This document shows positions 26,013-33,890 of a DNA stretch of 50,534 bases, one piece after another (the first letter of the stretch is position 1; each line of letters opens with the position of its first letter). The stretch is from Deltaproteobacteria bacterium IMCC39524. Its GTDB lineage: Bacteria; Desulfobacterota; Desulfuromonadia; Desulfuromonadales; BM103. The notes under the pieces were generated by a model. That model did not search any database, was not told the DNA's origin, and was given only the letters and a program-made list of their open reading frames with translations. A program made the position numbers and the translations under genes. The stretch spans positions 1-50,534 of the forward strand of contig JARUHJ010000011.1 in NCBI GenBank assembly GCA_029667085.1, written 5' to 3'.

Positions 26013-26040
26013 AAAGCCCCTGATCCGAAGATTGAGGGCT
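26013..26040 (-). terminator. Second hairpin family, copy 2 (3' of the CBS gene)
   Basis: AAAGCCCCTGATC ... GATTGAGGGCTTT stem; 60 bases 3' of the minus-strand CBS gene stop. Confidence 0.65.
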
Positions 26041-26099
26041 TTCGTGGTTTATAAGTGGTGTGTTCCCGGATAAAAACGAATAGTACTTATAGAGGTCAC

Positions 26100-26534
26100 T
26101 TACCCACTGAGAATGTAATTCTCAAGCTGGCTGATCATAAATTCCTTGTCGGCGACATTGGCCTGAACAAGATCGCCAATCGAAACCATGCCGATCAGCG
26201 TGCCATCTTCAAACACAGGAAGATGACGACAGCGCTTGTCGGACATCAGCGCCAAACCTTCTTCCACACTTTTGTCCGGAGAGATATAAAGTACTTTGTT
26301 AGTCATGATCTTCTCAACTGACGTTTTGAGTGATGAACGTCCTTCCAAAATCACCTTTCGTGCATAGTCGCGTTCGGACATTATACCGACCACGTTTTCC
26401 TCATTCATGACAAGCAATGCGCCAACATCCTCCTTCGCCATCAATTCCAAGGCTTTGTAAACAGTCTCATCGGCGCTGACACTAACAATTGAAGCTCCCT
26501 TGTTCTTCAACACATCACGAATAGATTTGGACAT
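26100..26534 (-). CDS. Tandem CBS-domain protein
   Basis: The 144-residue protein consists of two CBS motifs (about 10-65 and 75-135): DETVYKALELMAKEDVGALLV and DKSVEEGLALMSDKRCRHLPV (split by motif). GAAAGGAGGGCGCC gives a strong ribosome site at ATG 26534. Free CBS pairs sense adenine nucleotides and regulate partner proteins; no partner adjoins. It is followed by a second-family terminator and repeat copy 19. Confidence 0.92.
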   Translation of the reverse strand: MSKSIRDVLKNKGASIVSVSADETVYKALELMAKEDVGALLVMNEENVVGIMSERDYARKVILEGRSSLKTSVEKIMTNKVLYISPDKSVEEGLALMSDKRCRHLPVFEDGTLIGMVSIGDLVQANVADKEFMISQLENYILSG

Positions 26535-26656
26535 GGCGCCCTCCTTTCCAAAGTCACGAACTGAAAACTGATCTTAACTTTATCTGAGAGCACAGGGATG
26601 TCAAACGCCGATGAATCGCTAACGGCTTTCGTGTTTTATAAATGCACACGAAAAAA

Positions 26657-26866
26657 AGGCCACCGAAGAAAGAGCTCTGGTGGCCATGATTAAGTGGAAT
26701 GAGCTATTCCGCAGCAATCCACGGGGTAGCAATAGTATGAATCATTTACATCCAATCGCAGCAAACTGCGGGGAATTTGACCCAACTATTGGTTAAACAG
26801 AGTCTCTCTAATACCTCTATCAATAAGAAGCTCGTTTTCTTCTCTTATGTCGTGACATGTAAAAAT
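26657..26866 (+). repeat. Dispersed repeat copy 20, split by about 100 bases
   Basis: Hairpin at 26657-26687 and tail at 26805-26866 (ACCTCTATCAATAAGAAG to TATGTCGTGACATG) are separated by unrelated sequence containing CGCAGCAATCC and CAGCAAACTGCGGGG. The inserted piece is not recognised. Confidence 0.7.
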
Positions 26867-26959
26867 TTCCAGAAACGTCTTGATAAATACAATTAGTGTG
26901 CTTTAATTTATGCTCCATGTGAGATTCTACCACTTACGGTAGAGCGTAAGGAGAGGACC

Positions 26960-27172
26960 ATGTATTGCAGAAACATTTATTGCTGCGGTTTCTTCCACAA
27001 GTTTCATATCAGAGAACATTTAGTTTGGAGAGCCATGGTCGATGATTACTGCAAGGACGGAAAGCAAGAATGTGTTAGACGCATGATGTTTAATGAAGGT
27101 GACTTTGCAATGTCAGACGACCTTCTTCCTGTTGGAGTTCACGCTACAAAACACCTCCTTTCGTTGTGCTAA
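26960..27172 (+). CDS. Small Cys-rich protein, 70 aa
   Basis: AAGGAGAGGACC precedes ATG 26960. It has a C-x4-CC start, then YCKDGKQECVRRMM and SDDLLPVG, aligning with the minus-strand gene 18478-18693. The paired cysteine pattern suggests metal binding or a redox switch. It is plus-strand, unlike most neighbours. Function unknown. Confidence 0.65.
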   Translation: MYCRNIYCCGFFHKFHIREHLVWRAMVDDYCKDGKQECVRRMMFNEGDFAMSDDLLPVGVHATKHLLSLC

Positions 27173-27297
27173 AAAATAAAAAACCCGCTCACCGGAGGGG
27201 GGTGGGAGCAGGGAAAAGGTCCCTGCCTTATGAAGGGATCATAAGACAGAGTAGTATGTAAACTTGTAGCAGCTTTTTCTATGTTGTCTATTGTCTT

Positions 27298-27627
27298 CTA
27301 AATACCTCCCTCTCTAACTGATGGGCCGAGAGGCATGTCAGACGAAATGCATGTTTCTGGGTCTATACCTTCTGTTTTCCATTCTCTTGCCATATCGCAG
27401 ATGCGCGATTTAAATGTATGCTTCGCCTCACAAGAACCAACTCTTTCTATCAACTCCTGTCCTTCTTCTACGCAATCAATCACACTCGGATGAATTGAAT
27501 CATCTGTCTCGTACTCCCAAAAACAAACGTCGTAGCCCCACAAAATTGCTTTTCCACTGATCTCACATTCTTCAGCAGGAGAGCTAAATGGTGCCAGCAG
27601 AAGTAAAATAAAAGCAAATACCTTCAT
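27298..27627 (-). CDS. Secreted six-cysteine protein, 109 aa
   Basis: Start 27627 gives a clean signal peptide (MKVFAFILLLLAPFSSPA). The mature 91 residues hold six cysteines (CEISG, DVCFW, DCVEE, GSCEA, RICDM, ETCIS), consistent with three disulfides, and are acidic. No family recognised. The ribosome site is weak (AGAAAAG). A repeat copy lies upstream rather than downstream, unlike the common arrangement. Confidence 0.6.
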   Translation of the reverse strand: MKVFAFILLLLAPFSSPAEECEISGKAILWGYDVCFWEYETDDSIHPSVIDCVEEGQELIERVGSCEAKHTFKSRICDMAREWKTEGIDPETCISSDMPLGPSVREGGI

Positions 27628-27754
27628 TTGATCTTTTCTCTGACTTAACGTCCCAACACCAAGAGATTGACACATTGCCGTCAACTACCCAACTGGTGAT
27701 CCGTTGTCATAAGGGTGTGTTAGCACCTTCCGGATGACACACTTAAAACTTCTT

Positions 27755-27936
27755 AGAAATCCTCTCACATTGTTTTGGTTCGGTCAAACTTACAGAAATG
27801 CATTTAATTCTTACTACCCCTGATAAATAATAAATGACCACCAAGGATCGAACCCTGGTGGCCATAGTTTTGGTTTACTGAATACCTCTATCAATAAGAA
27901 GCCGGTTTTTCTCTCATATGTCGTGATTTATAAGAA
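27755..27936 (+). repeat. Dispersed repeat copy 21 (complete)
   Basis: Head AGAAATCCTCTCACATTG, hairpin TGACCACCAAGG/CCTGGTGGCC at 27835-27862, tail to CATATGTCGTGATTTAT; a tRNA-like remnant begins right after it. Confidence 0.88.
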
Positions 27937-27937
27937 T

Positions 27938-28006
27938 GTAGCCAAAGTCTGGTAGCGCACCTGCCTCTGGTGCGGGGGCGCTGGTTGAATCCAGTCATCC
28001 CGACCA
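27938..28006 (+). pseudogene. tRNA-Pro remnant lacking the 5' acceptor strand
   Basis: GTCTGGTAGCGCACCTGCCT matches the D-arm and 5' anticodon stem of bacterial tRNA-Pro, and CGCTGGTTGAATCCAG plus CATCCCGACCA match its T-arm and acceptor with CCA. The anticodon loop is altered (CTCTGGT) and the 5' acceptor strand is missing, so it cannot be functional. GTATTTAC, like a repeat head start, follows. Confidence 0.7.
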
Positions 28007-28195
28007 GTATTTACATGAATGCGATCTTCTCGGGGTCGCTCATTTTTTAGGCACCGGTCCTTGTCTGGTCCGTTTGTGAAATTCCTTTGTGCAATGGGCC
28101 TCTCGGAGACACTCAACCCTCTCTGGTCCATCATTATCTTGAAAACAAAATAGCCAACCCGACGTTTCGAGTAGGCCATTGGCCTTAGTGTTTGA

Positions 28196-28597
28196 CTATC
28201 TTGCAATATCCACATCAAAAGGTTTTTCATTGGTGTCTTTTTTGCTGTTTGACCATGCAAAAGAACTCAAATCTGAATTTACAACGGGGGCTCCGTTTTC
28301 ATAAAGAACGGCTTCAATGCCGACGAGATAATGCCCTTTGGCTTTAGCATGATGCATTGTATAACTTGTTTCTTTAATGGGCCCATCCTTGGTCAAAAGT
28401 AGCATCGATTTATGATTGGGATCTATATTGTAGTCAATGTAGACGTTATACCGTACTTCCTGATTCTCCTCGTTTAAAGCCGTACCGTCAGCCAGTTGTG
28501 TTGTCTCATCCCACGAGACAGTTACATCATGATAGGCACATGCGACAAGTATGGTCATGATGAGTGTTCCTAAAAAACATCTTGTAAATGGATTCAT
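28196..28597 (-). CDS. Lipoprotein with a single FN3-like domain
   Basis: ATG 28597 with GGAAGTTGCC upstream. The signal peptide ends in ILVAC (lipobox). The mature part (about 113 residues) is beta-rich: VTVSWDETTQL, VRYNVYIDYN and YLVGIEAVLY fit the B, C and F strands of fibronectin type III domains. Other FN3 proteins in the window are at 42649 and 45179. Surface or periplasmic role, ligand unknown. Confidence 0.7.
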   Translation of the reverse strand: MNPFTRCFLGTLIMTILVACAYHDVTVSWDETTQLADGTALNEENQEVRYNVYIDYNIDPNHKSMLLLTKDGPIKETSYTMHHAKAKGHYLVGIEAVLYENGAPVVNSDLSSFAWSNSKKDTNEKPFDVDIAR

Positions 28598-29017
28598 GGC
28601 AACTTCCTTTCTTCTTAAGTCGTTCTTCGGGGCCATAAGATAAAGAAGCCTTTGGCCTCACGGCTGCATTGGATAGTTCAAAAAACAGCTCATTTCCACC
28701 CTGAATGTTTGGTTCTTGACGAGACTTTACTTCCCCATATTCACAGCGAACAATTTGAGCTAAAACTGCCTTAAAGGGAAAACTAAGCAAATACCAATTA
28801 CTAACCTCTGCCATATGACCCCTCATACCATCTAAACATTACTACTATCTTGTTAAATTTCAACAACTATGCCTCGTGTGAAAAGCTTGATCGTAAGTAG
28901 CGCAGATCTAGCATGTTGAGGGGAAGCAACTTTTTTGAGGGGTGAAGTGACCTTTAAAAAGACAAGTTTCCTGCAACTCCCCACGTCTGATATTTGTGGG
29001 CACCCCAAAAATTGCTA
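28598..29017. other. Intergenic stretch without recognised genes
   Basis: Contains minus-strand frames without ribosome sites. No hairpin of note until the tRNA-like remnant at 29018. Confidence 0.4.
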
Positions 29018-29063
29018 CGATGATTTCGGGAGCAAGGGTGCTGGCTCGAATCCAGTCATCCGA
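29018..29063 (+). pseudogene. tRNA-Pro(CGG-like) 3' remnant fused to a repeat head
   Basis: TTCGGGAGCAAGGG resembles the anticodon loop and 3' stem of tRNA-Pro, followed by the T-arm GCTGGCTCGAATCCAGTC and CATCCGA. TTTACTATTTATCC (head start) follows without a gap. Confidence 0.65.
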
Positions 29064-29210
29064 TTTACTATTTATCCTCCTGCATTGTCTGGTACTAGGA
29101 GCCTTGGCTAAAACGCAAAATTCTTACTGTTCCTGCAATCCAATAAAAAGCCACCAAGGATCGGTCCCTGGTGGCTATGTTTTTAACTTACTGAATTATG
29201 TCTATCAATA
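29064..29210 (+). repeat. Dispersed repeat copy 22, interrupted by IS copy A
   Basis: Head, hairpin AGCCACCAAGG/CCTGGTGGC and tail up to TCTATCAATA, where the insertion sequence begins (left target AATA). Confidence 0.88.
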
Positions 29211-30594
29211 GAGCCTTTTGCAAAAGTACATTCACGTTTATGAATACACTTAGTAAAAGCATATAAAAGTTGAGCCTCAAGGGCAACTGTTTGATATTAT
29301 TAGGTTACTAGGCCAAATAATCCTCAGGAGGATGCCCATGAAGCTCAACGCGAAAATATCATGGTTGATGGGAACAGTACAGCAAAGTCTATTTCCCTAT
29401 CTTGACGAAAGCCTGCCCGACCCGCTCACTGATCCGGAGAAGCGCCTGGTCAAGATCCTTGAATTGGTTCAGATTGAACAGCATGTCCCAGTCAGTCGCC
29501 GTCGGCAATGGTTGGGACGACCGATCAAGGAACGTGAATCAATCGCTCGGGCCTTTGTGGCTAAGGCGTTGCTTCGTTATCAGCACACCAGGCCTTTGCG
29601 GAACGCTTTGCTGAGCACCCCGAATCTACGGATCATCTGTGGGTTCAGCAAACGGCAGGAAGTTCCCTCGGAATCGACCTTTTCACGTGCCTTTGCCGAG
29701 TATGCCAAGGCTGGTTTGGGCACGGTCGTCCACGATGCACTGGTCAAAGAGCACCTCGGAACGGAGTTGAGGGCACATCAGCCGGGATTCGACGGCTCTT
29801 CCAGGGCGAGAGAAACCTGCAAAAAAGATTAAGTTGCCCAAGGTCGCGAAGAAGCGAGGGCGTCCGACCAAAGTTGAGGTTCGCCCACTGAAACGGCTCG
29901 ATCTTCAGCGACTCCAGACGGCACAAGAAGCGCTTGCGGAATTGCCAAAGGTCTGTGATCGAGGCGTCAAGAAGAATGCCCAAGGCTATATGGAGACCTG
30001 GCACGGCTACAAGCTGCATCTGGACGTGAATGATTGCGGGTTGCCGATCAGTGCGGTCTTGACGTCGGCGCCACTTCATGACAGCCAAGTGGCGATCCCG
30101 TTGATGAAGCTGAGTGCTGTCAAAGTGACGTCCTGTTACGACCTGATGGACGCCGCTTATGATGCGACGCAGATTTGGGAGCAGAGTAAAGCGCTTGGCC
30201 ATGTACCCGTTATTGACCGCAACCCACGGAGTAAAAAGATCGCGCCAATGGCCCAGCATGAAGCCGCACGCTATAATGAACGCACCTCGGTGGAGCGCTG
30301 TAATGGCCGATTCAAGGACGAGTTCGGAGGCCGGAGCGTTCAGGTCCGTGGCCCGGACAAGGTCATGATGCACGCCATGTTCGGCATCGTGACCTTGTTT
30401 GCCGACCAGTTGCTCAAAGTCACAGGTTTCTGATTGTCACGGAGCAAAAGATGAGTTTACAGGGATAAGTCTGTTCCAAAAGCCGAAAGCCGGCCAAGTA
30501 GATCGTTTCCAGCCGTGTTTTTTTAGTTGAAACGGGGAATCAAGACTTCAACTTGTTCTGAAGTACCTCAGCCCAGGACTTTTGCAAAAGGCCC
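29211..30594 (+). mobile_element. Insertion sequence copy A (1384 bp, IS5/IS1182-like)
   Basis: Ends GAGCCTTTTGCAAAAGT and ACTTTTGCAAAAGGCCC form about 15-bp terminal inverted repeats. Flanks are AATA on the left and TATT on the right, which are not direct repeats of each other; each matches the outer flank of copy B instead. Nearly identical to copy B (39571-40954), with only a handful of substitutions seen. Confidence 0.9.
29338..30433 (+). pseudogene. Transposase with a +1 frameshift (IS copy A)
   Basis: AGGAGG precedes ATG 29338. The N-terminal part carries a DUF772-like helical domain. Near 29768-29772 the frame must skip one base (TTG A GGG CAC) to continue as GHISRDSTALPGREKPAKK, which contains the first catalytic Asp. 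Downstream, TSAPLHDSQ supplies the second Asp region and ERTSVERCNGRFK the Glu. Without the shift the frame ends at 29832. The lesion is the same in both copies, so it is either programmed +1 frameshifting or damage that was then copied. Confidence 0.8.
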
Positions 30595-30670
30595 TATTGA
30601 TAGCGGTAATCAGGAAGCTCTTTAACACACAAAATTATGGCCACCAGGGTTCGATCCTTGGTGGCCTTTT
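30595..30670 (-). repeat. Dispersed repeat copy 23, inner half left by IS copy A
   Basis: Begins TATTGATAGCGGTAATCAGG, then hairpin GGCCACCAGGG/CCTTGGTGGCC and TTTTCTTAT. Orientation is opposite to copy 22. Confidence 0.88.
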
Positions 30671-30801
30671 CTTATAGGTAGGAGTTTATGACTGAGCTAA
30701 ACATTAGACACGACAAATTCTTTTTTATCAAGCTAGAAAATAGTAACTGCCTCATGTAATAAAGTGCGGGAATCTAACCACCAGAGGAGGCTCTGAATTG
30801 A

Positions 30802-30990
30802 ATGAATGCTGAAGGGTTGATTAACGTCAGTCAGGCAGTTACACACGGCAACTTACGCCAGGTTAGAAATCTCAAGTCCAACAAACAGGGGAGCGTGATC
30901 AATGTGGAGGGGAATGCCCTTACTGTTCTCGTAGACCAGACTTCTGAAGTCTGGGCTTGCGAAGACTGTGAAGAACGCAGCATTGACTGA
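30802..30990 (+). CDS. Small hypothetical protein, 62 aa
   Basis: AGAGGAGG lies 11 bases before ATG 30802. The protein has a basic N-half (NLRQVRNLKSNKQG) and a beta-like segment SVINVEGNALTVLVD ending VWACEDCEERS, with a single CxxC. It is cytoplasmic. I do not recognise a named family; the CEDCEE end suggests a metal site. First gene of the flipped segment, followed by a minus-oriented repeat. Confidence 0.55.
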   Translation: MNAEGLINVSQAVTHGNLRQVRNLKSNKQGSVINVEGNALTVLVDQTSEVWACEDCEERSID

Positions 30991-31137
30991 TTAAGAGTTT
31001 ATCTACAAAAATCTTTTGACTCTTCTGTAATCAGTTTTTTGTGTTGCAATAAATGGTTGCTGTAGAGTTTGTAAAACAACGTCAAGTCTCTCACTCTGCG
31101 ATACGTAGAGGTGCCTACTCGAAATGCAGAGAATTTG

Positions 31138-31340
31138 TCTCATAAGTCACGACTTCTGAAACGAAAAACGGCCTCTTATTGATAGAGGTATTCAGTAAGG
31201 TGTTTACTACACAAAACTATGGCCACCAGGGTCCGATCCTTGGTGGCCTTTTTATATGTCAGGGTCAGCGAGAATCTCGCATTTATGCCAATCTGAACAT
31301 TCCGAAACAATGTGAGATGATTTATGAAACAATCAACCCT
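31138..31340 (-). repeat. Dispersed repeat copy 24 (complete, with head)
   Basis: AAGTCACGACTT, TATTGATAGAGG, hairpin 31220-31247 and TTTTTATATGTCAGGG, then a degenerate head to about 31340. Confidence 0.88.
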
Positions 31341-31453
31341 CTAGTGTGTTTCCAAGAAGTTCCCAAAATTAATTTATTTATCTACGTTCTTGACAGAACC
31401 ACTCTTCGCGATAGCTTAGGAGATAGTTGCCGGCTAGAAAGGAGGCTCATTCT

Positions 31454-31660
31454 GTGCTTATCCCTGTGGTACTTAAAGATGGTCATGAAGAGTTGGTTAA
31501 CAATGACGAGTTACAATTTCTTCTGTTGACAGAAAAGATTATGTTTTTTAAACGTTCTGATGGATGGGCTGTTCTTGGCCGAGATAAAATGCGAAATCAA
31601 AGAGCACCATACGATGGTGAAGAACGACGACAACGCGTATTTTTTGCTTTGGAGCCTTGA
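31454..31660 (+). CDS. Small GSU3473-like protein, 68 aa
   Basis: GTG 31454 follows AGGAGGCTCATTCT, the same leader as the paralogue at 17920-18126. VVLKDGHEELV, then IMFFKRSDGWAVLGRDKMR and PYDGEERRQ align over the whole length (68 aa in both). The pair implies duplication of gene plus promoter within the array, with opposite orientation because it lies in the flipped segment. Function unknown. Confidence 0.78.
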   Translation: MLIPVVLKDGHEELVNNDELQFLLLTEKIMFFKRSDGWAVLGRDKMRNQRAPYDGEERRQRVFFALEP

Positions 31661-31691
31661 TCTGCACAAACATTCCTAACCTTCACTGTTT

Positions 31692-31725
31692 TATCATGGC
31701 CACCAGGGTTCAATCCTTGGTGGCA
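31692..31725 (-). repeat. Repeat hairpin only (copy 25)
   Basis: TGGCCACCAGGG/CCTTGGTGGCATTTC, ten bases ahead of a complete copy; the gene 31454 therefore has two tandem terminator hairpins. Confidence 0.8.
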
Positions 31726-31735
31726 TTTCTTGTTT

Positions 31736-31918
31736 GTCACGACTTCCTAGAAGAAAAACGGCTTATTATTGATAGAGGTATTCAGTAAGCACTTTAATCC
31801 ACAAAACTATGGCCACCAGGGTTCGCTCCTTGGTGGCCTTTTCTATAAGTCAGGGTCTTTAAGGATTTCGCATTTCGGTCAATCTGAGGCCATGAAATCA
31901 ATGCAGTAATATTTATGA
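31736..31918 (-). repeat. Dispersed repeat copy 26 (complete)
   Basis: TGTCACGACTTCC, TATTGATAGAGG, hairpin 31809-31836 with TTTTCTATAAG, and head AGGATTTCGCATTTCGG to GTAATATTTATG. Confidence 0.88.
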
Positions 31919-32005
31919 GACGATTGTGAGTAGTCGTGTGCTAGGTTGGTGATCGTTGATGTGAGTTCTTAAATACCAGTAAAAATATCAATCTGGAGGG
32001 GGCGG

Positions 32006-32179
32006 ATGATCAAATCGAGCTTTATTACTTGGCCTTGTAACAAATGTAACTCGTTGAACGAAACCCCTTTGGACGATTTTATACATACTGATTATGAATG
32101 TGGAAAGCCTGTTCTTACTGCCTGTGATAGTTGCAAATGTGATTGTGTTATAACACTTAAAGGGATATTGACACCGTAA
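32006..32179 (+). CDS. Small zinc-ribbon protein, 57 aa
   Basis: GGAGGGGGCGG precedes ATG 32006. CNKC (about residue 11) and CDSCKCDC (about 42) give a two-knuckle metal site, with an extra Cys between. Same length as the minus-strand paralogue 293-466 and similar between the knuckles (NETPLDDF against NSVPLSYF). A complete minus-oriented repeat follows within 25 bases. Confidence 0.65.
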   Translation: MIKSSFITWPCNKCNSLNETPLDDFIHTDYECGKPVLTACDSCKCDCVITLKGILTP

Positions 32180-32203
32180 TGCTTCAAGAATCCTTTTAAA
32201 CAT

Positions 32204-32385
32204 CACGACATATAAGACGAAAACGAGCTTCTTATTGATAGAGGTATTCAGTAAGCTGTTTAATACACAAAACTATGGCCACCAGGGGACGATCCTTGGT
32301 GGCCTTTTCTTATTTGTCAGGGGTAGTAAGAATTTCTCAAGTTTTTTTATTTAGCATGCGCCGAGCAATCCAGCAGGATTTATAA
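32204..32385 (-). repeat. Dispersed repeat copy 27 (complete)
   Basis: CATCACGACATATAAG, TATTGATAGAGG, hairpin 32277-32305, TTTTCTTATTTGTCAGGGG and head to CAGCAGGATTTATAATA. Confidence 0.9.
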
Positions 32386-32534
32386 TAAAACAAACGAGAA
32401 TATTTTTAACGTTAAGTAGTGGTCTCGTAGCATAGTCATTCGTGTGATTTTGTTCATCCATTAGTTGCGTTTTGGTTTGTCATGACTTGACAATAATCAT
32501 GCCTGGGATAGGTTGAAATTAATTAGTAAACAAT

Positions 32535-32625
32535 GATCCCGAGAAACGCCATACTCATCGTAAGGTGAGGACGGAAAGCGGCGGATCTTTACTTGATAAA
32601 ACTACACGAAGATGGCCGAGCTGCC
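32535..32625 (+). ncRNA. Second GEMM-I-like riboswitch aptamer
   Basis: GAGAAACGCCATA, a CTCATC-GTAA-GGTGAG stem with a GNRA loop, GGACGGAAAGC, GGCGGATCTTTAC and AAGATGGCCGAGCTGCC follow in the GEMM order and match the aptamer at 21222-21320 at nearly every conserved block. AAACC is replaced by ATACT, the weakest point. The G two bases before that block again corresponds to Vc2 G20. A terminator overlaps its 3' end, and the next gene is the trihaem cytochrome at 32870. Confidence 0.72.
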
Positions 32626-32660
32626 TAAGGATACTGATCCTTAAGTATGCTCGGTTTTTC
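32616..32660 (+). terminator. Terminator overlapping the second riboswitch
   Basis: CCGAGC/GCTCGG arms with an inner AAGGAT/ATCCTT stem and TTTTT; CCGAGC is also the 3' side of the aptamer, so the two folds compete. Confidence 0.8.
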
Positions 32661-32869
32661 AGTTTTAACGGACAAACTTGGTGGAGTGTTATTGATAATT
32701 ATATTTATACAGCATCTTTTTTTACGAACAAAAAGCATACCATTGATACTTGTGAAAGGTGTGCAGCTACAGGAGGAGATGGGATGTATGGCATGTAACA
32801 TTGAATGAGGTTTCTGTCTTCCTTCTGGTTTATCGAATATTACCGTGATGAGATATTAAGGAGAACGTT
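32661..32869. other. Long leader before the trihaem cytochrome
   Basis: 209 bases without a convincing gene; a 78-codon frame across it also covers the aptamer and is dismissed. AGGAGGAGATGGGATG (about 32771) could start a very short peptide (MYGM). Confidence 0.4.
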
Positions 32870-33280
32870 ATGTTTCTTTTTAGTATAAACAGCCTAGTTA
32901 TTTCTCAGGCTCTGCTTTATCTCCTCTTATGCCTGTTGTTTTGTTCCGTAGTCTTCGCCCTTCAAGACGTTGAGTCAGAGCTTGAAAAAAACTCTTCTAA
33001 TTGCATTTCCTGTCATGTTGGAACCAACTCTAAGCATCCAAGCTTCTGCCTTTTATTCGACGAAGGAAAATGTAGTAGCCACATGATTAGTATCAAATTT
33101 AAGGACAAAAAAGCGCGAAATGAGGGGGTACTGCTCGGTAGTAGTCTAAAGTCAAAAAGAGTTCGCTTTGAAACAGAGATATTATGTGAAAACTGCCACG
33201 GAAGTGGCTCACATAATGACTATAGAGCGACAGCATCCAATAGGACTTTTTCATTATGCCGTTATTGTCACGAAAGATAA
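32870..33280 (+). CDS. Trihaem c-type cytochrome, 136 aa
   Basis: TAAGGAGAACGTT precedes ATG 32870. A hydrophobic signal segment (about 10-31) is followed by three haem sites, CISCH, CENCH and CRYCH, and two further cysteines (SFCLLF, KCSSH) that may form a disulfide. The CENCHGSGSHN and CRYCHER ends resemble decahaem- or NrfH-type CxxCH contexts. Controlled by the GEMM-like riboswitch and terminator 210 bases upstream (inference). Repeat copy 28 follows 14 bases after the stop. Confidence 0.85.
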   Translation: MFLFSINSLVISQALLYLLLCLLFCSVVFALQDVESELEKNSSNCISCHVGTNSKHPSFCLLFDEGKCSSHMISIKFKDKKARNEGVLLGSSLKSKRVRFETEILCENCHGSGSHNDYRATASNRTFSLCRYCHER

Positions 33281-33293
33281 TTATTACAAAAAG

Positions 33294-33425
33294 TCACGAC
33301 TTATGAGACGAAATTCGGCTTCTTATTGATAGAGGTATTCAGTAAGCTGTTTAATACACAAAACTATGGCCACCAGGGGACGATCCTTGGTGGCCGTTTT
33401 TATTTATCAGGATTTGTATTTCTCA
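33294..33425 (-). repeat. Dispersed repeat copy 28
   Basis: AAGTCACGACTTATGAG, TATTGATAGAGG, hairpin 33367-33395, GTTTTTATTTATCAGG and a shortened head. Confidence 0.88.
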
Positions 33426-33474
33426 AATAAGCTATAATATGAACTGGTACAACATTTTTGTTAGGAGAGAAGCG

Positions 33475-33714
33475 ATGCCAGATCGCAGAGTCCTACGAAG
33501 ACAAGGACAACAACTTATTCATATCATCGCAAGAGATGGGACTTATCAACATCTGACTCCTCCAGTTCTCGATGTACTGCTAGAAAAGAATAACGTAATG
33601 CAGTTTAAACGATCGAGTGGTTGGGTAACTGTTGGTTTTGACTCTATTCGAGAAAAGGACAGACGTGAGGCCTCTTGCCTCTTTAACGGCCCTGATAGAC
33701 GATCTGCCTTCTGA
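33475..33714 (+). CDS. GSU3473-like small protein, 79 aa
   Basis: ATG 33475 follows AGGAGAGAAGCG; an earlier in-frame ATG has no ribosome site. A basic N-terminal extension (MPDRRVLRRQGQ) precedes IIARDGTYQHL, then VMQFKRSSGWVTVGFDSIR and NGPDRRS. More divergent than the 17920/31454 pair but with the same core (FKRS-GW-VG-D-IR). No membrane segment. Function unknown. Confidence 0.7.
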   Translation: MPDRRVLRRQGQQLIHIIARDGTYQHLTPPVLDVLLEKNNVMQFKRSSGWVTVGFDSIREKDRREASCLFNGPDRRSAF

Positions 33715-33782
33715 ATGCTTTAGTGTCAGGTGCAGACGCATAATTATAAACGGTTCCTTGTAATGGTGGGTCTTTATTGCTT

Positions 33783-33828
33783 ATCACGACTTCTGAGGCA
33801 AAACCGGCGTGCTATTGATAGAGATAAA
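33783..33828 (-). repeat. Repeat tail fragment (copy 29)
   Basis: ATCACGACTTCTGAGGC and CTATTGATAGAGATAAA, then a different stem GACCAACG ... TTGGTC replaces the usual hairpin. Confidence 0.65.
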
Positions 33829-33890
33829 AAGACCAACGCCCGCTCTCTTAGCTTGGTCCGTTAGCACGTATACATAAGGAGGGCCCTGAG

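Noticed and set aside
27938-28006. Functional tRNA-Pro gene
   Set aside because: The 5' acceptor strand is absent and the anticodon loop and T-loop carry changes, so only a remnant is supported.
27928-28260. Minus-strand open frame of 110 codons
   Set aside because: It runs through the tRNA-like remnant and overlaps the 3' end of the lipoprotein gene; composition is unlike a protein.
31179-31529. Plus-strand open frame of 116 codons
   Set aside because: It spans a repeat copy and overlaps the start of the GSU3473-like gene, which has a paralogue and a clear ribosome site.
32565-32798. Plus-strand open frame of 77 codons
   Set aside because: It covers the riboswitch and terminator structure and has no ribosome site.
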